From contig NZ_PVNH01000009.1 in assembly GCF_003001955.1 (NCBI RefSeq), positions 248,001-312,000 of the forward strand: 64,000 nucleotides of DNA. The letters run 5' to 3'. Each line of letters opens with the position of its first letter. Position 1 is the first letter of the stretch. This DNA is from Prauserella shujinwangii. GTDB lineage: Bacteria; Actinomycetota; Actinomycetes; Mycobacteriales; Pseudonocardiaceae. Shown piece after piece: positions 21,942-31,045 of the stretch. The notes beneath the pieces are model-generated. The model did not search any database and was not told the origin of the DNA. It saw only the letters and a list, made by a program, of their open reading frames with translations. The translations under genes and the position numbers were made by a program.

Positions 21942-22826
21942 TCACGATGCCTCCCGGAACCGGTGGCGGAGCCGGGCGAGCACCCCGCGCCGCGGGGCGA
22001 ACACCACGGACAGCAGCGCCGCCCCGGTGGCCAGCAGCACGATCACCGGCCCCGCGGGCAGTTCCGCCCGGCCGGACAGCACGCCGCCGACCGCGCCGCA
22101 CACCGCGCCGATGACTCCCGCGAGCGGCACCAGCGCGGAGAGCCGCTTGGTCAGCTGCCGTGCCGCCACCACTGGCGCCACCAGCAGCGCCACCATGAGG
22201 ATCGCGCCGACGGTGCGCACGCCGAGCACCACGGCCAGTGCGAGAAGCCCGGTGCCCGCCGCGTCGACGGCCCACGTCGGCACGCCCGCGACCGCGCTGA
22301 AGCCGGGGTCGAACGTCGCCGAGCGCAGCACCCGGAAACCCACCACCAGCACGGCCAGTGCGACGGCCCCGAGCGCGAGCGCCACCACGATGTCCTGCTC
22401 CACCATCCCGGCGGCCTGGCCGAGCAGGTACTCGTCGAGTCCCGCCTGCTGGCTGTTGCCCGTGCCCGCGATGTGGGTGAGCAGCACGATGCCGAGCGAG
22501 AGTGTCACCGAGAGGACCACGCCGATCGCGGCGTCGGCACGCAGCCTGCCCGCCCGTTCCAGCCCGATCATGGCGAACGCCGCGATCGCCGCGGCCAGCG
22601 CGGCGCCCGCAAGCAGTGCGGCGGGCGCCTTCGTCCCGGTGAGGAGGAACGCCACCGCGACGCCGGGCAGGGTGCCGTGGCTCATCGCGTCACCGAACAT
22701 GCTGCGCGTGCGCAGCACGGCGAGCGGGCCGAGCGCGCCGGCGACGAACCCGATGACCGCGGTGCCGACCACGACCACCGCGTCCGGGTACGGCAGCGGC
22801 AGCGCGGCGAGGAACCACTCGATCAT
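21942..22826 (-). CDS. Metal (probably Mn/Zn) ABC transporter permease, first of two
   Basis: 294 aa, ABC-3 family. N-terminal MIEWFLAALPLPYPDAVVV, then the conserved MFGDAMSHGTLPGVAVAFLL and a C-terminal AILMVALLVAPVVAARQL. The ATG at 22826 overlaps the ATPase stop by 4 bp. It is paralogous to the permease at 20783, and the two probably form a heterodimer. The 286 bp separating them are occupied almost wholly by the repeat array. Confidence 0.9.
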   Translation of the reverse strand: MIEWFLAALPLPYPDAVVVVGTAVIGFVAGALGPLAVLRTRSMFGDAMSHGTLPGVAVAFLLTGTKAPAALLAGAALAAAIAAFAMIGLERAGRLRADAAIGVVLSVTLSLGIVLLTHIAGTGNSQQAGLDEYLLGQAAGMVEQDIVVALALGAVALAVLVVGFRVLRSATFDPGFSAVAGVPTWAVDAAGTGLLALAVVLGVRTVGAILMVALLVAPVVAARQLTKRLSALVPLAGVIGAVCGAVGGVLSGRAELPAGPVIVLLATGAALLSVVFAPRRGVLARLRHRFREAS

Positions 22827-23578
22827 GTCCGCTCGACGAGCAGGCCCAGCCCGTAGGCCCGCTCGAGGTTGCCGGCGGTCAGCACCTCCCGTGGCGGTCC
22901 CGCCGCGACCACCCGGCCCGCCAGCAGCGCGGCGTGGTCGAACCGGTCGCGCACCGTCCGCAGGTCGTGGTGCACGGCCACCACCGAGCGCCCCCGCTCG
23001 CACAGCCCGGTCAGCACCTCCAGCAGCGCCGACTCCGTGCGCGCGTCCACCGCGGTGAACGGCTCGTCGAGGATCACCAGGTCCGCCTGCTGCGCCAGCG
23101 CGCGGGCGAGAAAAACCCGCTGTCGCTGGCCGCCGGACAGCTCGTCGATCGGCTGGTCCGCGAGCGCCTCGACGCCCACCTGCGCCATGGCGGCGGCGAC
23201 CAGTTCGTCGTCGTGCCGGGTGAGGCGGCGCAACCATCCCCGGTGCGGGTACCGGCCCATCTCCACCACCTGCACGGCGGTGATCGGGAAGTCCCGCGCC
23301 ACCGTGTCCTGCTGCGGCACGTACGCGACCCGGCTCCGGATCCGGCGCAGCGGCTCGCCGAGCAGCCGGACCTCACCGCGCACGGCGGGCACCAGGCCGA
23401 GCGCGGCCTTGACGAGCGTCGACTTGCCCGCCCCGTTGGGCCCGACCACGGCGCTCAGCCTGCCGCCGGGGATGTCCAGGTCCACGTCCTCGAGCACGGC
23501 GCGCCCGCCGTAGGAGGCGGACACCCCGCGCAGCGCCAGCGCGGGCGGCCGCCGCTCGTCCACCACCACGCCGGTCAT
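22823..23578 (-). CDS. Metal ABC transporter ATP-binding protein
   Basis: 251 aa ABC ATPase of the Mn/Zn/Fe uptake group. Walker A GPNGAGKST at residues 46-54; signature ELSGGQRQRVFLARAL at about 145; Walker B LVILDEPFTAVD; the H-loop is in VAVHHDL. The segment RVAYVPQQDTVARDFPITA is typical of metal-type ATPases. ATGA overlaps join it to both neighbours. Confidence 0.93.
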   Translation of the reverse strand: MTGVVVDERRPPALALRGVSASYGGRAVLEDVDLDIPGGRLSAVVGPNGAGKSTLVKAALGLVPAVRGEVRLLGEPLRRIRSRVAYVPQQDTVARDFPITAVQVVEMGRYPHRGWLRRLTRHDDELVAAAMAQVGVEALADQPIDELSGGQRQRVFLARALAQQADLVILDEPFTAVDARTESALLEVLTGLCERGRSVVAVHHDLRTVRDRFDHAALLAGRVVAAGPPREVLTAGNLERAYGLGLLVERT

Positions 23579-24573
23579 GCCAGCCCCGCCACGAGGGTTT
23601 CGGCGTTCGCACGGATCATGCCGAGATACGTCCCTTCCGGTGTGCCGTCGTCTCCCGCGGAGTCGGAGAACAGTTCGCCGCCGATCCGCACGTCGTGGCC
23701 CCGCTGCCGGGCCGCCGCGAGCACCGCGTCGAGGGTCTGCCTCGGCACGCTGGTCTCGACGAACACCGACCGCACGCCGCTGCGCGCGATGAGCCCGGCG
23801 ACCCGGCCGATGTCGGTGGTGGTCGCCTCCTCCTGCGTCGAGATGCCCTGGATCGCGACGACGTCCATGCCGAACGCGCGGCCGAAGTACCGGAACGCGT
23901 CGTGGGAGGTCACGATCTGCCGGTACCGGGGCGGGATCCGGTCGAGGGTCGCGCGGACCTCGTCGGCGAGCGCGAGCACCCGCTGCCGGTACTCGGCGCC
24001 CCGCTGCCGGTAGCCGGCGGCGTGCTCGGGGTCGAGCTCGGCCAGCTGCGCCGTGATGGCGTCCACCGCGTACGCCCACAGGTGCGGGTCGTGCCACACG
24101 TGCGGGTCGTACTCCTCCTCGGGCGCCGCGTCGGCGGGCGGGCTGAGCAGCTTCTCCTCCGGGATCGCCTCCCCGGCGAACAGCACGGGCTTGGCGCGGC
24201 CGACCTCCCCGAGCGTCCGCTGCAGCGAGCCCTCCAGGTACAGGCCGACGGCGATCACGGCGTCGGCCCTGCGCATGTCGTGCAGGTCGCTTGCCTTGGC
24301 CTGGTAGAGGTGCGGGTCCACGCCGGGGGCCATCAGCCGCACGGTCCGGATGTGCTCGCCGCCGATCCGGCGGACGGTGTCGTCCAGGAAGTTGGTGGTG
24401 GTGACGATCAGTGGCCTGCCGTTGGCGGCCGCCACCGCCTCGTTGGCGGCGCGGACCGCGTTGGCGGCGACCCAGGTGAGCACCAGGACGAACACCGCGG
24501 CGAGCGCCGTGAGCGCGAGTGCGCCGCGGGTACGGGCGCGCCGCCTACGGTGCGCGGCCGTCCAGGCGCTCAT
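23575..24573 (-). CDS. Metal ABC transporter substrate-binding protein (TroA/MntA-like)
   Basis: 332 aa cluster A-I binding protein that delivers Mn2+ or Zn2+ to the permease pair. Candidate ligands are His88 (GVDPHLYQAKASD), His158/His161 in YDPHVWHDPHLW, and the acidic residue in VFVETSVPRQ. The N terminus has a strongly basic stretch, then one hydrophobic helix (about 17-38), but no lipobox Cys, so it is probably held by an uncleaved anchor rather than by lipid. The ATG at 24573 has GGGAGGAA upstream; the frame extends to 24612, but that adds only 13 residues. First gene of the operon. Confidence 0.88.
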   Translation of the reverse strand: MSAWTAAHRRRRARTRGALALTALAAVFVLVLTWVAANAVRAANEAVAAANGRPLIVTTTNFLDDTVRRIGGEHIRTVRLMAPGVDPHLYQAKASDLHDMRRADAVIAVGLYLEGSLQRTLGEVGRAKPVLFAGEAIPEEKLLSPPADAAPEEEYDPHVWHDPHLWAYAVDAITAQLAELDPEHAAGYRQRGAEYRQRVLALADEVRATLDRIPPRYRQIVTSHDAFRYFGRAFGMDVVAIQGISTQEEATTTDIGRVAGLIARSGVRSVFVETSVPRQTLDAVLAAARQRGHDVRIGGELFSDSAGDDGTPEGTYLGMIRANAETLVAGLA

Positions 24574-24588
24574 CGCATTCCTCCCGGA

Positions 24589-24604
24589 TTTCGGTTCGCC
24601 GAAA
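24589..24604. promoter_or_regulatory. MntR/DtxR-like operator palindrome
   Basis: TTTCGG-TTCG-CCGAAA, a perfect 6-bp inverted repeat, lies between the predicted -10 and the start codon of the metal-binding-protein gene. It matches the DtxR/MntR-type box TTTAGGTTAGCCTAAA at 13 of 16 positions, with A-to-C and T-to-G changes in symmetric places. This supports metal-dependent repression, most likely by manganese. Inference from one site. Confidence 0.5.
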
Positions 24605-24607
24605 ACC

Positions 24608-24613
24608 ATCATA
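24608..24613 (-). promoter_or_regulatory. Predicted -10 element of the metal-transport operon
   Basis: On the - strand this reads TATGAT, a near-perfect -10. The start site would fall at about 24601, inside the palindrome at 24589-24604, so a bound repressor would block initiation. The -35 (TTGCGC, 19 bp further up) is weak. Confidence 0.5.
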
Positions 24614-24773
24614 CGGGTGAACGAACACCGTGGCGCAAGAGCGGTGTCGTGCAGGTCTCGGTTCGGAATCGGTGTGTTCCCCGCCCGGCGGGTGCTGTAA
24701 CGACCGTTCGGCGGTCCGCGAATCAGGGGGTGTCACGCCGCCGCGTTCGCGAGCCAGCCGAGGAGCCAAGTCA

Positions 24774-26009
24774 ATGACCACGTGCCGACTCTGTGGCTCG
24801 ACGAACACGGCGAGTGTCGTCGATCTCGGGGCCACGCCGCCCTGTGAGCGGTTCCTCACCGCGGACCAGCTCGACGAGTCCGAGCCCACGTATCCGCTGC
24901 GGCTCGAGGTGTGCACGGACTGCTGGCTCGCCCAGATCCCGCCGCTGATCACTCCCGAGGACACGTTCACCGAGTACGCGTACTTCTCGTCCTACTCGGA
25001 GTCCTGGGTCGAGCACGCGCGCCGGTTCGTCGGCGCGGCCGTCGACCGGCTCGGGCTGGACGCGGGCTCCTTCGTCGTCGAGGTGGCCAGCAACGACGGG
25101 TACCTGCTCCGGCACGTCGTGTCGCGCGGGATCCGGTGTCTCGGCGTCGAACCCTCGGTGAACGTCGGGCAGGCGGCCCGCGAGGCCGGCGTGCCGACGG
25201 AGACCAGGTTCCTCACCCCGGAGACCGGCGCCGAGGTGCGCGCGGCGCATGGCCCCGCCGACCTGGTGGTGGCCAACAACGTCTACGCGCACATTCCCGA
25301 CGTCCTCGGCTTCACCCGCGGGCTGCGCGCGCTCGTGGCCGACGACGGCTGGGTCTCCGTCGAGGTGCAGCATCTGCTCACGCTGATCGAGAAGACCCAG
25401 TACGACACGATCTACCACGAGCACTTCCAGTACTACACCGTGGAATCCGCCCGGAGGGCGCTCGCGACCGGCGGTCTGTCCGTTGTGGACGTCGAGCTGT
25501 TGCCGACCCACGGTGGCTCCATCCGCCTCTGGGCCAGGCCCGCCGAGGTGGCGGGTGAACCGAGCGCACGGATGGCCGACGTCCTCGCGCGGGAGAAGGC
25601 CGCCGGGCTGCACGAGCTCTCCGGCTACACCGAGTTCGCCGACCGGGTCGCCCGGGTCCGGCGGAACCTGTTGCGGTTCCTCGTGGACGCCGCCGAACGC
25701 GGAGACACGGTCGTCGGCTACGGCGCCCCCGGCAAGGGCAACACGCTGCTCAACCACTGCGGCATCCGGCCGGACCTGCTGGCCTACACCGTCGACCGCA
25801 ACCCGTACAAGCACGGCAGGTTCACCCCGGGAACGCGGATCCCCGTGCTGCCGCCCGAGCGCATCGCCGCCGACCGGCCCGACTACGTCCTCGTGCTCCC
25901 GTGGAACCTGCGTACCGAACTCACCGAGCAACTGTCCTATGTGGGCGAATGGGGCGGCAGGCTCGTGTTTCCCATCCCGGAACTGGACATTGTCGAGGTG
26001 AAGTCGTGA
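24774..26009 (+). CDS. NDP-sugar C-methyltransferase-like class I methyltransferase
   Basis: 411 aa with the three-part layout of sugar C-methyltransferases (TylC3/NovU type). The N-terminal zinc-binding region has CRLC (residues 4-7) and CTDC. A Rossmann SAM domain follows (VVEVASNDGYLL at about 103), with the signature TIYHEHFQYYT and the C-terminal domain starting GYGAPGKGNTLLNHCG. It would add a methyl branch to a keto-sugar nucleotide. The ATG at 24774 has GAGGAG upstream; open frame before it is not conserved. First gene of the + strand glycan operon, coupled to the next gene by a GTGA overlap. Confidence 0.85.
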   Translation: MTTCRLCGSTNTASVVDLGATPPCERFLTADQLDESEPTYPLRLEVCTDCWLAQIPPLITPEDTFTEYAYFSSYSESWVEHARRFVGAAVDRLGLDAGSFVVEVASNDGYLLRHVVSRGIRCLGVEPSVNVGQAAREAGVPTETRFLTPETGAEVRAAHGPADLVVANNVYAHIPDVLGFTRGLRALVADDGWVSVEVQHLLTLIEKTQYDTIYHEHFQYYTVESARRALATGGLSVVDVELLPTHGGSIRLWARPAEVAGEPSARMADVLAREKAAGLHELSGYTEFADRVARVRRNLLRFLVDAAERGDTVVGYGAPGKGNTLLNHCGIRPDLLAYTVDRNPYKHGRFTPGTRIPVLPPERIAADRPDYVLVLPWNLRTELTEQLSYVGEWGGRLVFPIPELDIVEVKS

Positions 26010-26803
26010 AGGTCGTCCTCTTCTGCGGCGGGTACGGCATGCGGATGCGCAACGGAACCGCCTCCGACGTTCCCAAACCGATGCAGATGGTGGGACCGCG
26101 CCCGCTCATCTGGCACGTGATGCGCTACTACGCCCACTTCGGGCACACCGACTTCATCCTGGCGCTGGGCTACGGCGCCCACCACATCAAGGACTTCTTC
26201 CTGAACTACTCGGAGACGGCCTCCAACGACTTCGTGCTCAAGGGCGGCCGCACCGAGCTGCTCTCGACGGACATCGCCGACTGGTCGATCACGTTCGTGC
26301 AGACCGGCATCGAGTCGGCGATCGGGGAGCGGCTGCGCCGCGTGCGGCGATTCCTCGACGGTGACGAGATCTTCCTCGCCAACTACGCGGACGTGCTCAC
26401 CGACGCCCCGCTGCCCGAGATGATCGATCGGTTCGCCGCGTCCGACGCGGGCGCGTCGATGATGGTGGTGCCGCCGCAGTCGTCGTTCCACTGCGTCGAG
26501 ATGGACGAGGGCGGCCGCGTCGGGTCCATCACGGCCGTGAGCGAGATGCCGCTGTGGGAGAACGGCGGCTACTTCGTCTTGCGGCAGGACGTCTTCGACC
26601 ACATCCCGGCGGGCGGCGACCTCGTCGCCGACGGCTGCGCCGAGCTCGCCAAGCGCGGAAGGCTGCTCGCCTACCCGTACCGGGGGTTCTGGAAGCCGAC
26701 CGACACCGTGAAGGAGCGGGCCGCGCTGGACGAGGCGTACGCGAAGGGCGACCGGCCGTGGGCGCTGTGGGAGACCGGGCACCGTACCGCGAGGACCGCA
26801 TGA
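26006..26803 (+). CDS. Sugar-1-phosphate nucleotidyltransferase (glucose-1-phosphate cytidylyltransferase-like)
   Basis: 265 aa, nucleotidyltransferase fold. The N terminus VVLFCGGYGMRMRN is the nucleotide-binding loop; PKPMQMVGPRPLIWHVMRYY and FILALGYGAHHIKDFFLNY match glucose-1-phosphate cytidylyltransferase (RfbF) closely. It would activate a hexose-1-phosphate, probably as a CDP-sugar. No CDP-glucose 4,6-dehydratase is visible next to it, so the pathway beyond this step is unclear. GTG start within the previous stop; its own stop overlaps the deacetylase start. Confidence 0.8.
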   Translation: MKVVLFCGGYGMRMRNGTASDVPKPMQMVGPRPLIWHVMRYYAHFGHTDFILALGYGAHHIKDFFLNYSETASNDFVLKGGRTELLSTDIADWSITFVQTGIESAIGERLRRVRRFLDGDEIFLANYADVLTDAPLPEMIDRFAASDAGASMMVVPPQSSFHCVEMDEGGRVGSITAVSEMPLWENGGYFVLRQDVFDHIPAGGDLVADGCAELAKRGRLLAYPYRGFWKPTDTVKERAALDEAYAKGDRPWALWETGHRTARTA

Positions 26804-27447
26804 TCGCGTTGCGGCCCGGCCGGATCCGCCGCGTCGTGGCGCTCGGCGCGCACTGCGACGACATCCCGATCGGGGCGGGCGGCACGTTGCTCACCCTGTG
26901 TGCCGCCAACCCGGGGGTCCGGGTCGACGCGCTGGTGCTCTCCGGCGGCGGCTCCCGGCGGGAGGACGAGGAACGGGCGGCGCTGGCGGCGTTCTGCCCC
27001 GGCGCGGACCTCGACGTCGCCGTGCTCAAGCTGCCGGACGGCCGGTTCCCCGCGCACTGGGACGAGGCCAAGTCGGCGCTCGAGGAGCTGCGCGCGAGGA
27101 CCGAACCGGACCTGCTGCTCGCGCCCCGCACCGACGACGCTCACCAGGATCACCGGGGCCTCGCCTCGCTCGTGCCGACGTGCTTCCGCGACCATCTCGC
27201 CCTCGGCTACGAGATCGTCAAGTGGGACGGCGACCTCGGCACGCCCAACGCCTACCAGCCGCTGTCCCCGGAGACGGCGGAGGACAAGGTCCGCCTGCTG
27301 CACGAGCACTACGCCTCGCAGCGGCACCGTCCCTGGTACGACCGGGAGGCGTTCCTCGGCCTCGCCCGGATCAGGGGCATCGAATGCCAGGCCCGCTACG
27401 CGGAGGCCTTCTACGTGCACAAGTTCGTTCTCGGCCTGAAGGACTGA
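26800..27447 (+). CDS. PIG-L family deacetylase
   Basis: 215 aa zinc-dependent LmbE/PIG-L fold. The metal motif [15 protein letters not shown] (residues about 14-28, with His and Asp pair) and the later [11 protein letters not shown] hold the zinc ligands. Enzymes of this family remove N-acetyl groups from amino sugars. In this operon it may expose an amine on the glycan precursor before another modification. ATGA overlap with the preceding gene; 4-bp gap to the next. Confidence 0.85.
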   Translation: MIALRPGRIRRVVALGAHCDDIPIGAGGTLLTLCAANPGVRVDALVLSGGGSRREDEERAALAAFCPGADLDVAVLKLPDGRFPAHWDEAKSALEELRARTEPDLLLAPRTDDAHQDHRGLASLVPTCFRDHLALGYEIVKWDGDLGTPNAYQPLSPETAEDKVRLLHEHYASQRHRPWYDREAFLGLARIRGIECQARYAEAFYVHKFVLGLKD

Positions 27448-27451
27448 ATTC

Positions 27452-28474
27452 ATGCGGGTGCTACTGACCGGACACAAGGGATACCTGGGCACCGTCATGG
27501 CGCCCGTGCTCGCCGCCGGGGGGCATGAGGTGACCGGCCTCGACTCCGGGCTGTTCTCCGGCTGCGTCCTCGGCCCCGAGCCGCAGGACCCGCCCGGGCA
27601 CGAGGTCGACCTGCGGGACGTCACGGCCGAGCACATGTCCGGAGTGGACGCCGTGGTCCACTTGGCCGCGCTGTCCAACGACCCGCTCGGCGCGCTCGCA
27701 CCCGAGCTGACCTACGACATCAACCACCACGCCGCCGTCCGCCTCGCCCGGCTGGCGAAGGACGCGGGCGTGCGACGCTTCCTGTACGCCTCGACGTGCT
27801 CCGTCTACGGCGCCTCGGGCGGCGAGGGCCTGGTGAACGAGGACGCCCCACTGCGCCCGGTGACCCCGTACGCGGAGTCGAAGGTCCGGGTCGAGGACGA
27901 CCTGCACGACCTCGCCGACGCCGGCTTCAGCCCGGTGTACCTGCGCAACGCCACGGCGTTCGGCTACTCGCCCCGGTTGCGCGCGGACATCGTGCTGAAC
28001 AACCTGGTCGGCCACGCCTTCCTCACCGGCGAGGTGCTGGTGCTCTCCGACGGCACCCCGTGGCGGCCGCTCGTGCACGCCGCCGACATCGCGCGCGCGT
28101 TCGCCGCCGCGCTCACCGCCCCGCGCGAGGCCGTGCACGACCGCGCGTTCAACATCGGCACCGAGCGCAACAACGTCACGGTCGCCCAGATCGCCGAGGA
28201 GGTCGTGGCCGCGGTGCCCGGCTCACGGCTGTCCATCACCGGCGAGGCGGGCGCGGACCCGCGCTCGTACCGGGTCGGCTTCTCCCGCTTCCGGGAGGCC
28301 GTGCCCGGCTTCGACTGCGAGTGGACGGTCAAGGCGGGCGCGGTCGAGCTGATCGAGGCCTACCAGCGGCACGGGCTGACCCGCGACGCGTTCGACCGGC
28401 GGTTCACCCGGCTCGCCTGGCTCAAGGAGCGCACCGGTTCCGGTGCCGTCGACGACACGCTGCGGCGGGCGTGA
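27452..28474 (+). CDS. NAD-dependent epimerase/dehydratase (SDR family)
   Basis: 340 aa extended SDR acting on nucleotide sugars. The NAD-binding motif TGHKGYLG is at residues 7-14, the central strand [12 protein letters not shown] at about 70, the Ser/Thr in ASTCSVYG, and the catalytic YAESK at about 147-151. Substrate unknown. The stop is coupled by a 1-bp overlap (TGATG) to the DUF4910 gene. Confidence 0.85.
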   Translation: MRVLLTGHKGYLGTVMAPVLAAGGHEVTGLDSGLFSGCVLGPEPQDPPGHEVDLRDVTAEHMSGVDAVVHLAALSNDPLGALAPELTYDINHHAAVRLARLAKDAGVRRFLYASTCSVYGASGGEGLVNEDAPLRPVTPYAESKVRVEDDLHDLADAGFSPVYLRNATAFGYSPRLRADIVLNNLVGHAFLTGEVLVLSDGTPWRPLVHAADIARAFAAALTAPREAVHDRAFNIGTERNNVTVAQIAEEVVAAVPGSRLSITGEAGADPRSYRVGFSRFREAVPGFDCEWTVKAGAVELIEAYQRHGLTRDAFDRRFTRLAWLKERTGSGAVDDTLRRA

Positions 28475-29742
28475 TGTCCGGCGCGGAGATGCACGCCCTG
28501 GTCGAGCGGCTGTACCCGATCTGCCGCAGCATCACCGGCGACGGGGTGCGCCGCACGCTGGAGCTCGTCTCCGAGCTGCTGCCGCTGGAGACGCACGAGG
28601 TCCCCACCGGCACCCCGGTGCTCGACTGGACGGTGCCGCTGGAGTGGAACATCCGCGACGCCTACATCGCCGACACCACCGGCAGGCGGGTGGTCGACTT
28701 CGCCGAGTCGAACCTGCACGTCGTCGGCTACAGCGTGCCGGTGCACGCCACGATGAGCCGCACTGAACTGGCCGAGCACCTGCACACGCTGCCCGAGCAC
28801 CCGGCCTGGATCCCGTACCGCACCAGCTACTACGCGCCCACATGGGGCTTCTGCCTCGCGCAGCGGGCCCTCGACGCGCTGCCGGAGGGCGACTACGAGG
28901 TACACATCGACTCGACGCTGGCCGAGGGGCACCTCACCTACGGCGAGCACGTCGTGCCCGGCCGGGTCACCGACGAGGTGCTGGTGTCGTGCCACGTCTG
29001 CCACCCCTCACTGGCCAACGACAACCTCGCGGGCATCGCCGTGGCGACGTTCCTCGCCAGGGAACTCGCGGCGCGGCAGCCGTACTACACCTACCGCTTC
29101 CTGTTCGCGCCGGGCACGATCGGCGCGATCACCTGGCTGGCCCGCAACGCCGAGCGCGTCGAGCGAGTCCGGCACGGCCTCGTGCTGGCCTGCGCGGGTG
29201 ACCGGGGCGCGCTGACCTACAAGCGGAGCAGGCGGGGAGACGCCCCGATCGACCGGGTGCTGGAGTACGTGCTGCGCACCTCCGGCCGGGAGCACACGGT
29301 CGTCGACTTCTCGCCCTACGGCTACGACGAGCGGCAGTTCTGCTCGCCGGGGTTCGACCTCGGCGTCGGCTCGCTGTCCCGCACGCCCTACGCCGGGTAC
29401 CCGGAGTACCACACCTCGGCCGACGACCCGGGCTTCGTGTCCCCGGACGCGCTGGCCGACACCCTCGCCGTCTGCCGCGAGGCGTTCGCCGTGCTCGACC
29501 GCGACCGCCGCTACGTCAACCTGAGCCCCTACGGCGAGCCGCAGCTGGGCAGGCGGGGACTGTACGACTCGCTCGGCGGGCGCTCCGATGCCAAGCAGGC
29601 ACAGCTGGCGATGCTGTGGGTGCTCAACCTCTCCGACGGCGGGCACTCACTGCTCGACATCGCCGAGCGGTCCGGCCTGCCGTTCGCCAGCGTCACCGCG
29701 GCCGCCGACGCCCTGCTCGCCGCGGGCCTGCTCAAGGAGTGA
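28474..29742 (+). CDS. DUF4910 / M28-like zinc aminopeptidase-type protein of a glycan cluster
   Basis: 422 aa. The central hydrolase-like domain shows VLVSCHVCHPSLANDNLAG (about residues 170-188), the His/Asp zinc-binding region of aminopeptidase-like enzymes. Further downstream are YDERQFCSPGFDLGVGS and GYPEYHTSADDP, which supply more ligands. A C-terminal winged-helix-like segment ends SGLPFASVTAAADALLAAGL. Members recur in surface-polysaccharide clusters, but I do not know a proven substrate. An amide-cleaving or amide-forming role on a glycan is a guess. Confidence 0.7.
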   Translation: MSGAEMHALVERLYPICRSITGDGVRRTLELVSELLPLETHEVPTGTPVLDWTVPLEWNIRDAYIADTTGRRVVDFAESNLHVVGYSVPVHATMSRTELAEHLHTLPEHPAWIPYRTSYYAPTWGFCLAQRALDALPEGDYEVHIDSTLAEGHLTYGEHVVPGRVTDEVLVSCHVCHPSLANDNLAGIAVATFLARELAARQPYYTYRFLFAPGTIGAITWLARNAERVERVRHGLVLACAGDRGALTYKRSRRGDAPIDRVLEYVLRTSGREHTVVDFSPYGYDERQFCSPGFDLGVGSLSRTPYAGYPEYHTSADDPGFVSPDALADTLAVCREAFAVLDRDRRYVNLSPYGEPQLGRRGLYDSLGGRSDAKQAQLAMLWVLNLSDGGHSLLDIAERSGLPFASVTAAADALLAAGLLKE

Positions 29743-29746
29743 GCGG

Positions 29747-31045
29747 ATGGGTATCGGACGACACCGGCGCGTGCGGCCGTCCCGCGGGCTGAAGGCCATG
29801 GCGGGGCGGCTCAGCTGGGGCCTCGGCGACCAGGCCGTCTCCAGCCTCACCAACTTCGCCGTCGGTGCGTTCGTCGCCCGCTCGCTCGGCGCCGGGGCGT
29901 TCGGCGCGTTCAGCCTCGCCTGGGTCACCTACGGCGTGCTCGTCAACGTCTCCCGCGGCCTGGCCACCGACCCGCTGATGGTGCGCTTCAGCGGCGTCGC
30001 CGCCGACGCGTGGCGGGGTGCGGTCGTCCGGGCCTCGGGCACCGCGCTCGCCGTCGGCGTCGCGGGCGGGCTCGGCTGCCTCGGGCTCGGCCTGGTGATC
30101 GGCGGCCCGGTGGGTGGCGCGTTCGCGGCACTCGGGGCCGTGCTGCCCGCACTGCTGGTGCAGGACTCCTGGCGGTACGCGTTCTTCGCCTCGGGCGAGG
30201 GGCGCAAGGCGTTCGGCAACGACCTGGTGTGGGGTGCCGCCCTGGTCCCGGCGATGCTGCTCGCCTCCGCACACGACAGCGTCGTCGCGTTCGTGCTCGC
30301 GTGGGGCCTCGCCGCCGCCGTCGCGGCGGGCTTCGGCTGCGTGCAGACCGGGGTGCTGCCGCGCCTCACCGTGGCGGCGACCTGGCTGCGGCAGCAGCGC
30401 GACCTCGGCCCGCGCTACCTCGTGGAGAACGCCAGCAACAGCGGCGGCTCGCAGCTGCGCATGTACGGCCTCGGCGCCATCGCGGGCCTCGCCGACGTGG
30501 GCGCGGTCCGCGGGGTCGAGCTGCTGCTCGGCCCGTTCCTCGCCGTCCTGATGGGACTGTCGCTGGTCGCGGTCCCCGAGGCGGCCAGGGTGCTCCGGCG
30601 CTCGCCGCACCGCCTGCGCGTGTTCTGCCTGCTGCTCGGCGGAGGGCAGGCGGCAGCGGCCCTGTGCTGGGGCACCGCGCTGCTGCTCCTGCTGCCCGAC
30701 CGGGCCGGTGAGTTCCTGCTCGGTGCCGTGTGGGAACCCGCTTCCGCGCTGATCGTGCCCGCGACGCTCGGGGTCGTCGGCGCGAGCTTCTTCACCGGCG
30801 CGGCCACCGGCCTGCGCGCCCTCGGCGCGGCGCGCCGCAGCCTCCGCTCGCAGCTCGTCGCCTCCGCCGCCTACGTCGCGGGCGGGCTCGCCGGTGCCGC
30901 CCTCGGCGGCGCGCTCGGCTCGGCGTGGGGCGTCGCGGCCGGGGTGGCGTTCGGCGCGGTCGTCTGGTGGGCGCAGTTCGGGGCCGGGCTGCGCGAGCAC
31001 GTGGCCCGGCCCCAGCCCGAACCCGAAGGAATGAGGACGTCATGA
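29747..31045 (+). CDS. Polysaccharide biosynthesis flippase-like membrane protein (Wzx type)
   Basis: 432 aa with many hydrophobic helices along its whole length, opening WGLGDQAVSSLTNFAVGAF and ARSLGAGAFGAFSLAW, the pattern of oligosaccharide flippases of the MATE-like superfamily. It would move a lipid-linked repeat unit to the outer face of the membrane. The ATG at 29747 follows GAGTGAGCGG; coupled by ATGA to the glycosyltransferase. Confidence 0.8.
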   Translation: MGIGRHRRVRPSRGLKAMAGRLSWGLGDQAVSSLTNFAVGAFVARSLGAGAFGAFSLAWVTYGVLVNVSRGLATDPLMVRFSGVAADAWRGAVVRASGTALAVGVAGGLGCLGLGLVIGGPVGGAFAALGAVLPALLVQDSWRYAFFASGEGRKAFGNDLVWGAALVPAMLLASAHDSVVAFVLAWGLAAAVAAGFGCVQTGVLPRLTVAATWLRQQRDLGPRYLVENASNSGGSQLRMYGLGAIAGLADVGAVRGVELLLGPFLAVLMGLSLVAVPEAARVLRRSPHRLRVFCLLLGGGQAAAALCWGTALLLLLPDRAGEFLLGAVWEPASALIVPATLGVVGASFFTGAATGLRALGAARRSLRSQLVASAAYVAGGLAGAALGGALGSAWGVAAGVAFGAVVWWAQFGAGLREHVARPQPEPEGMRTS

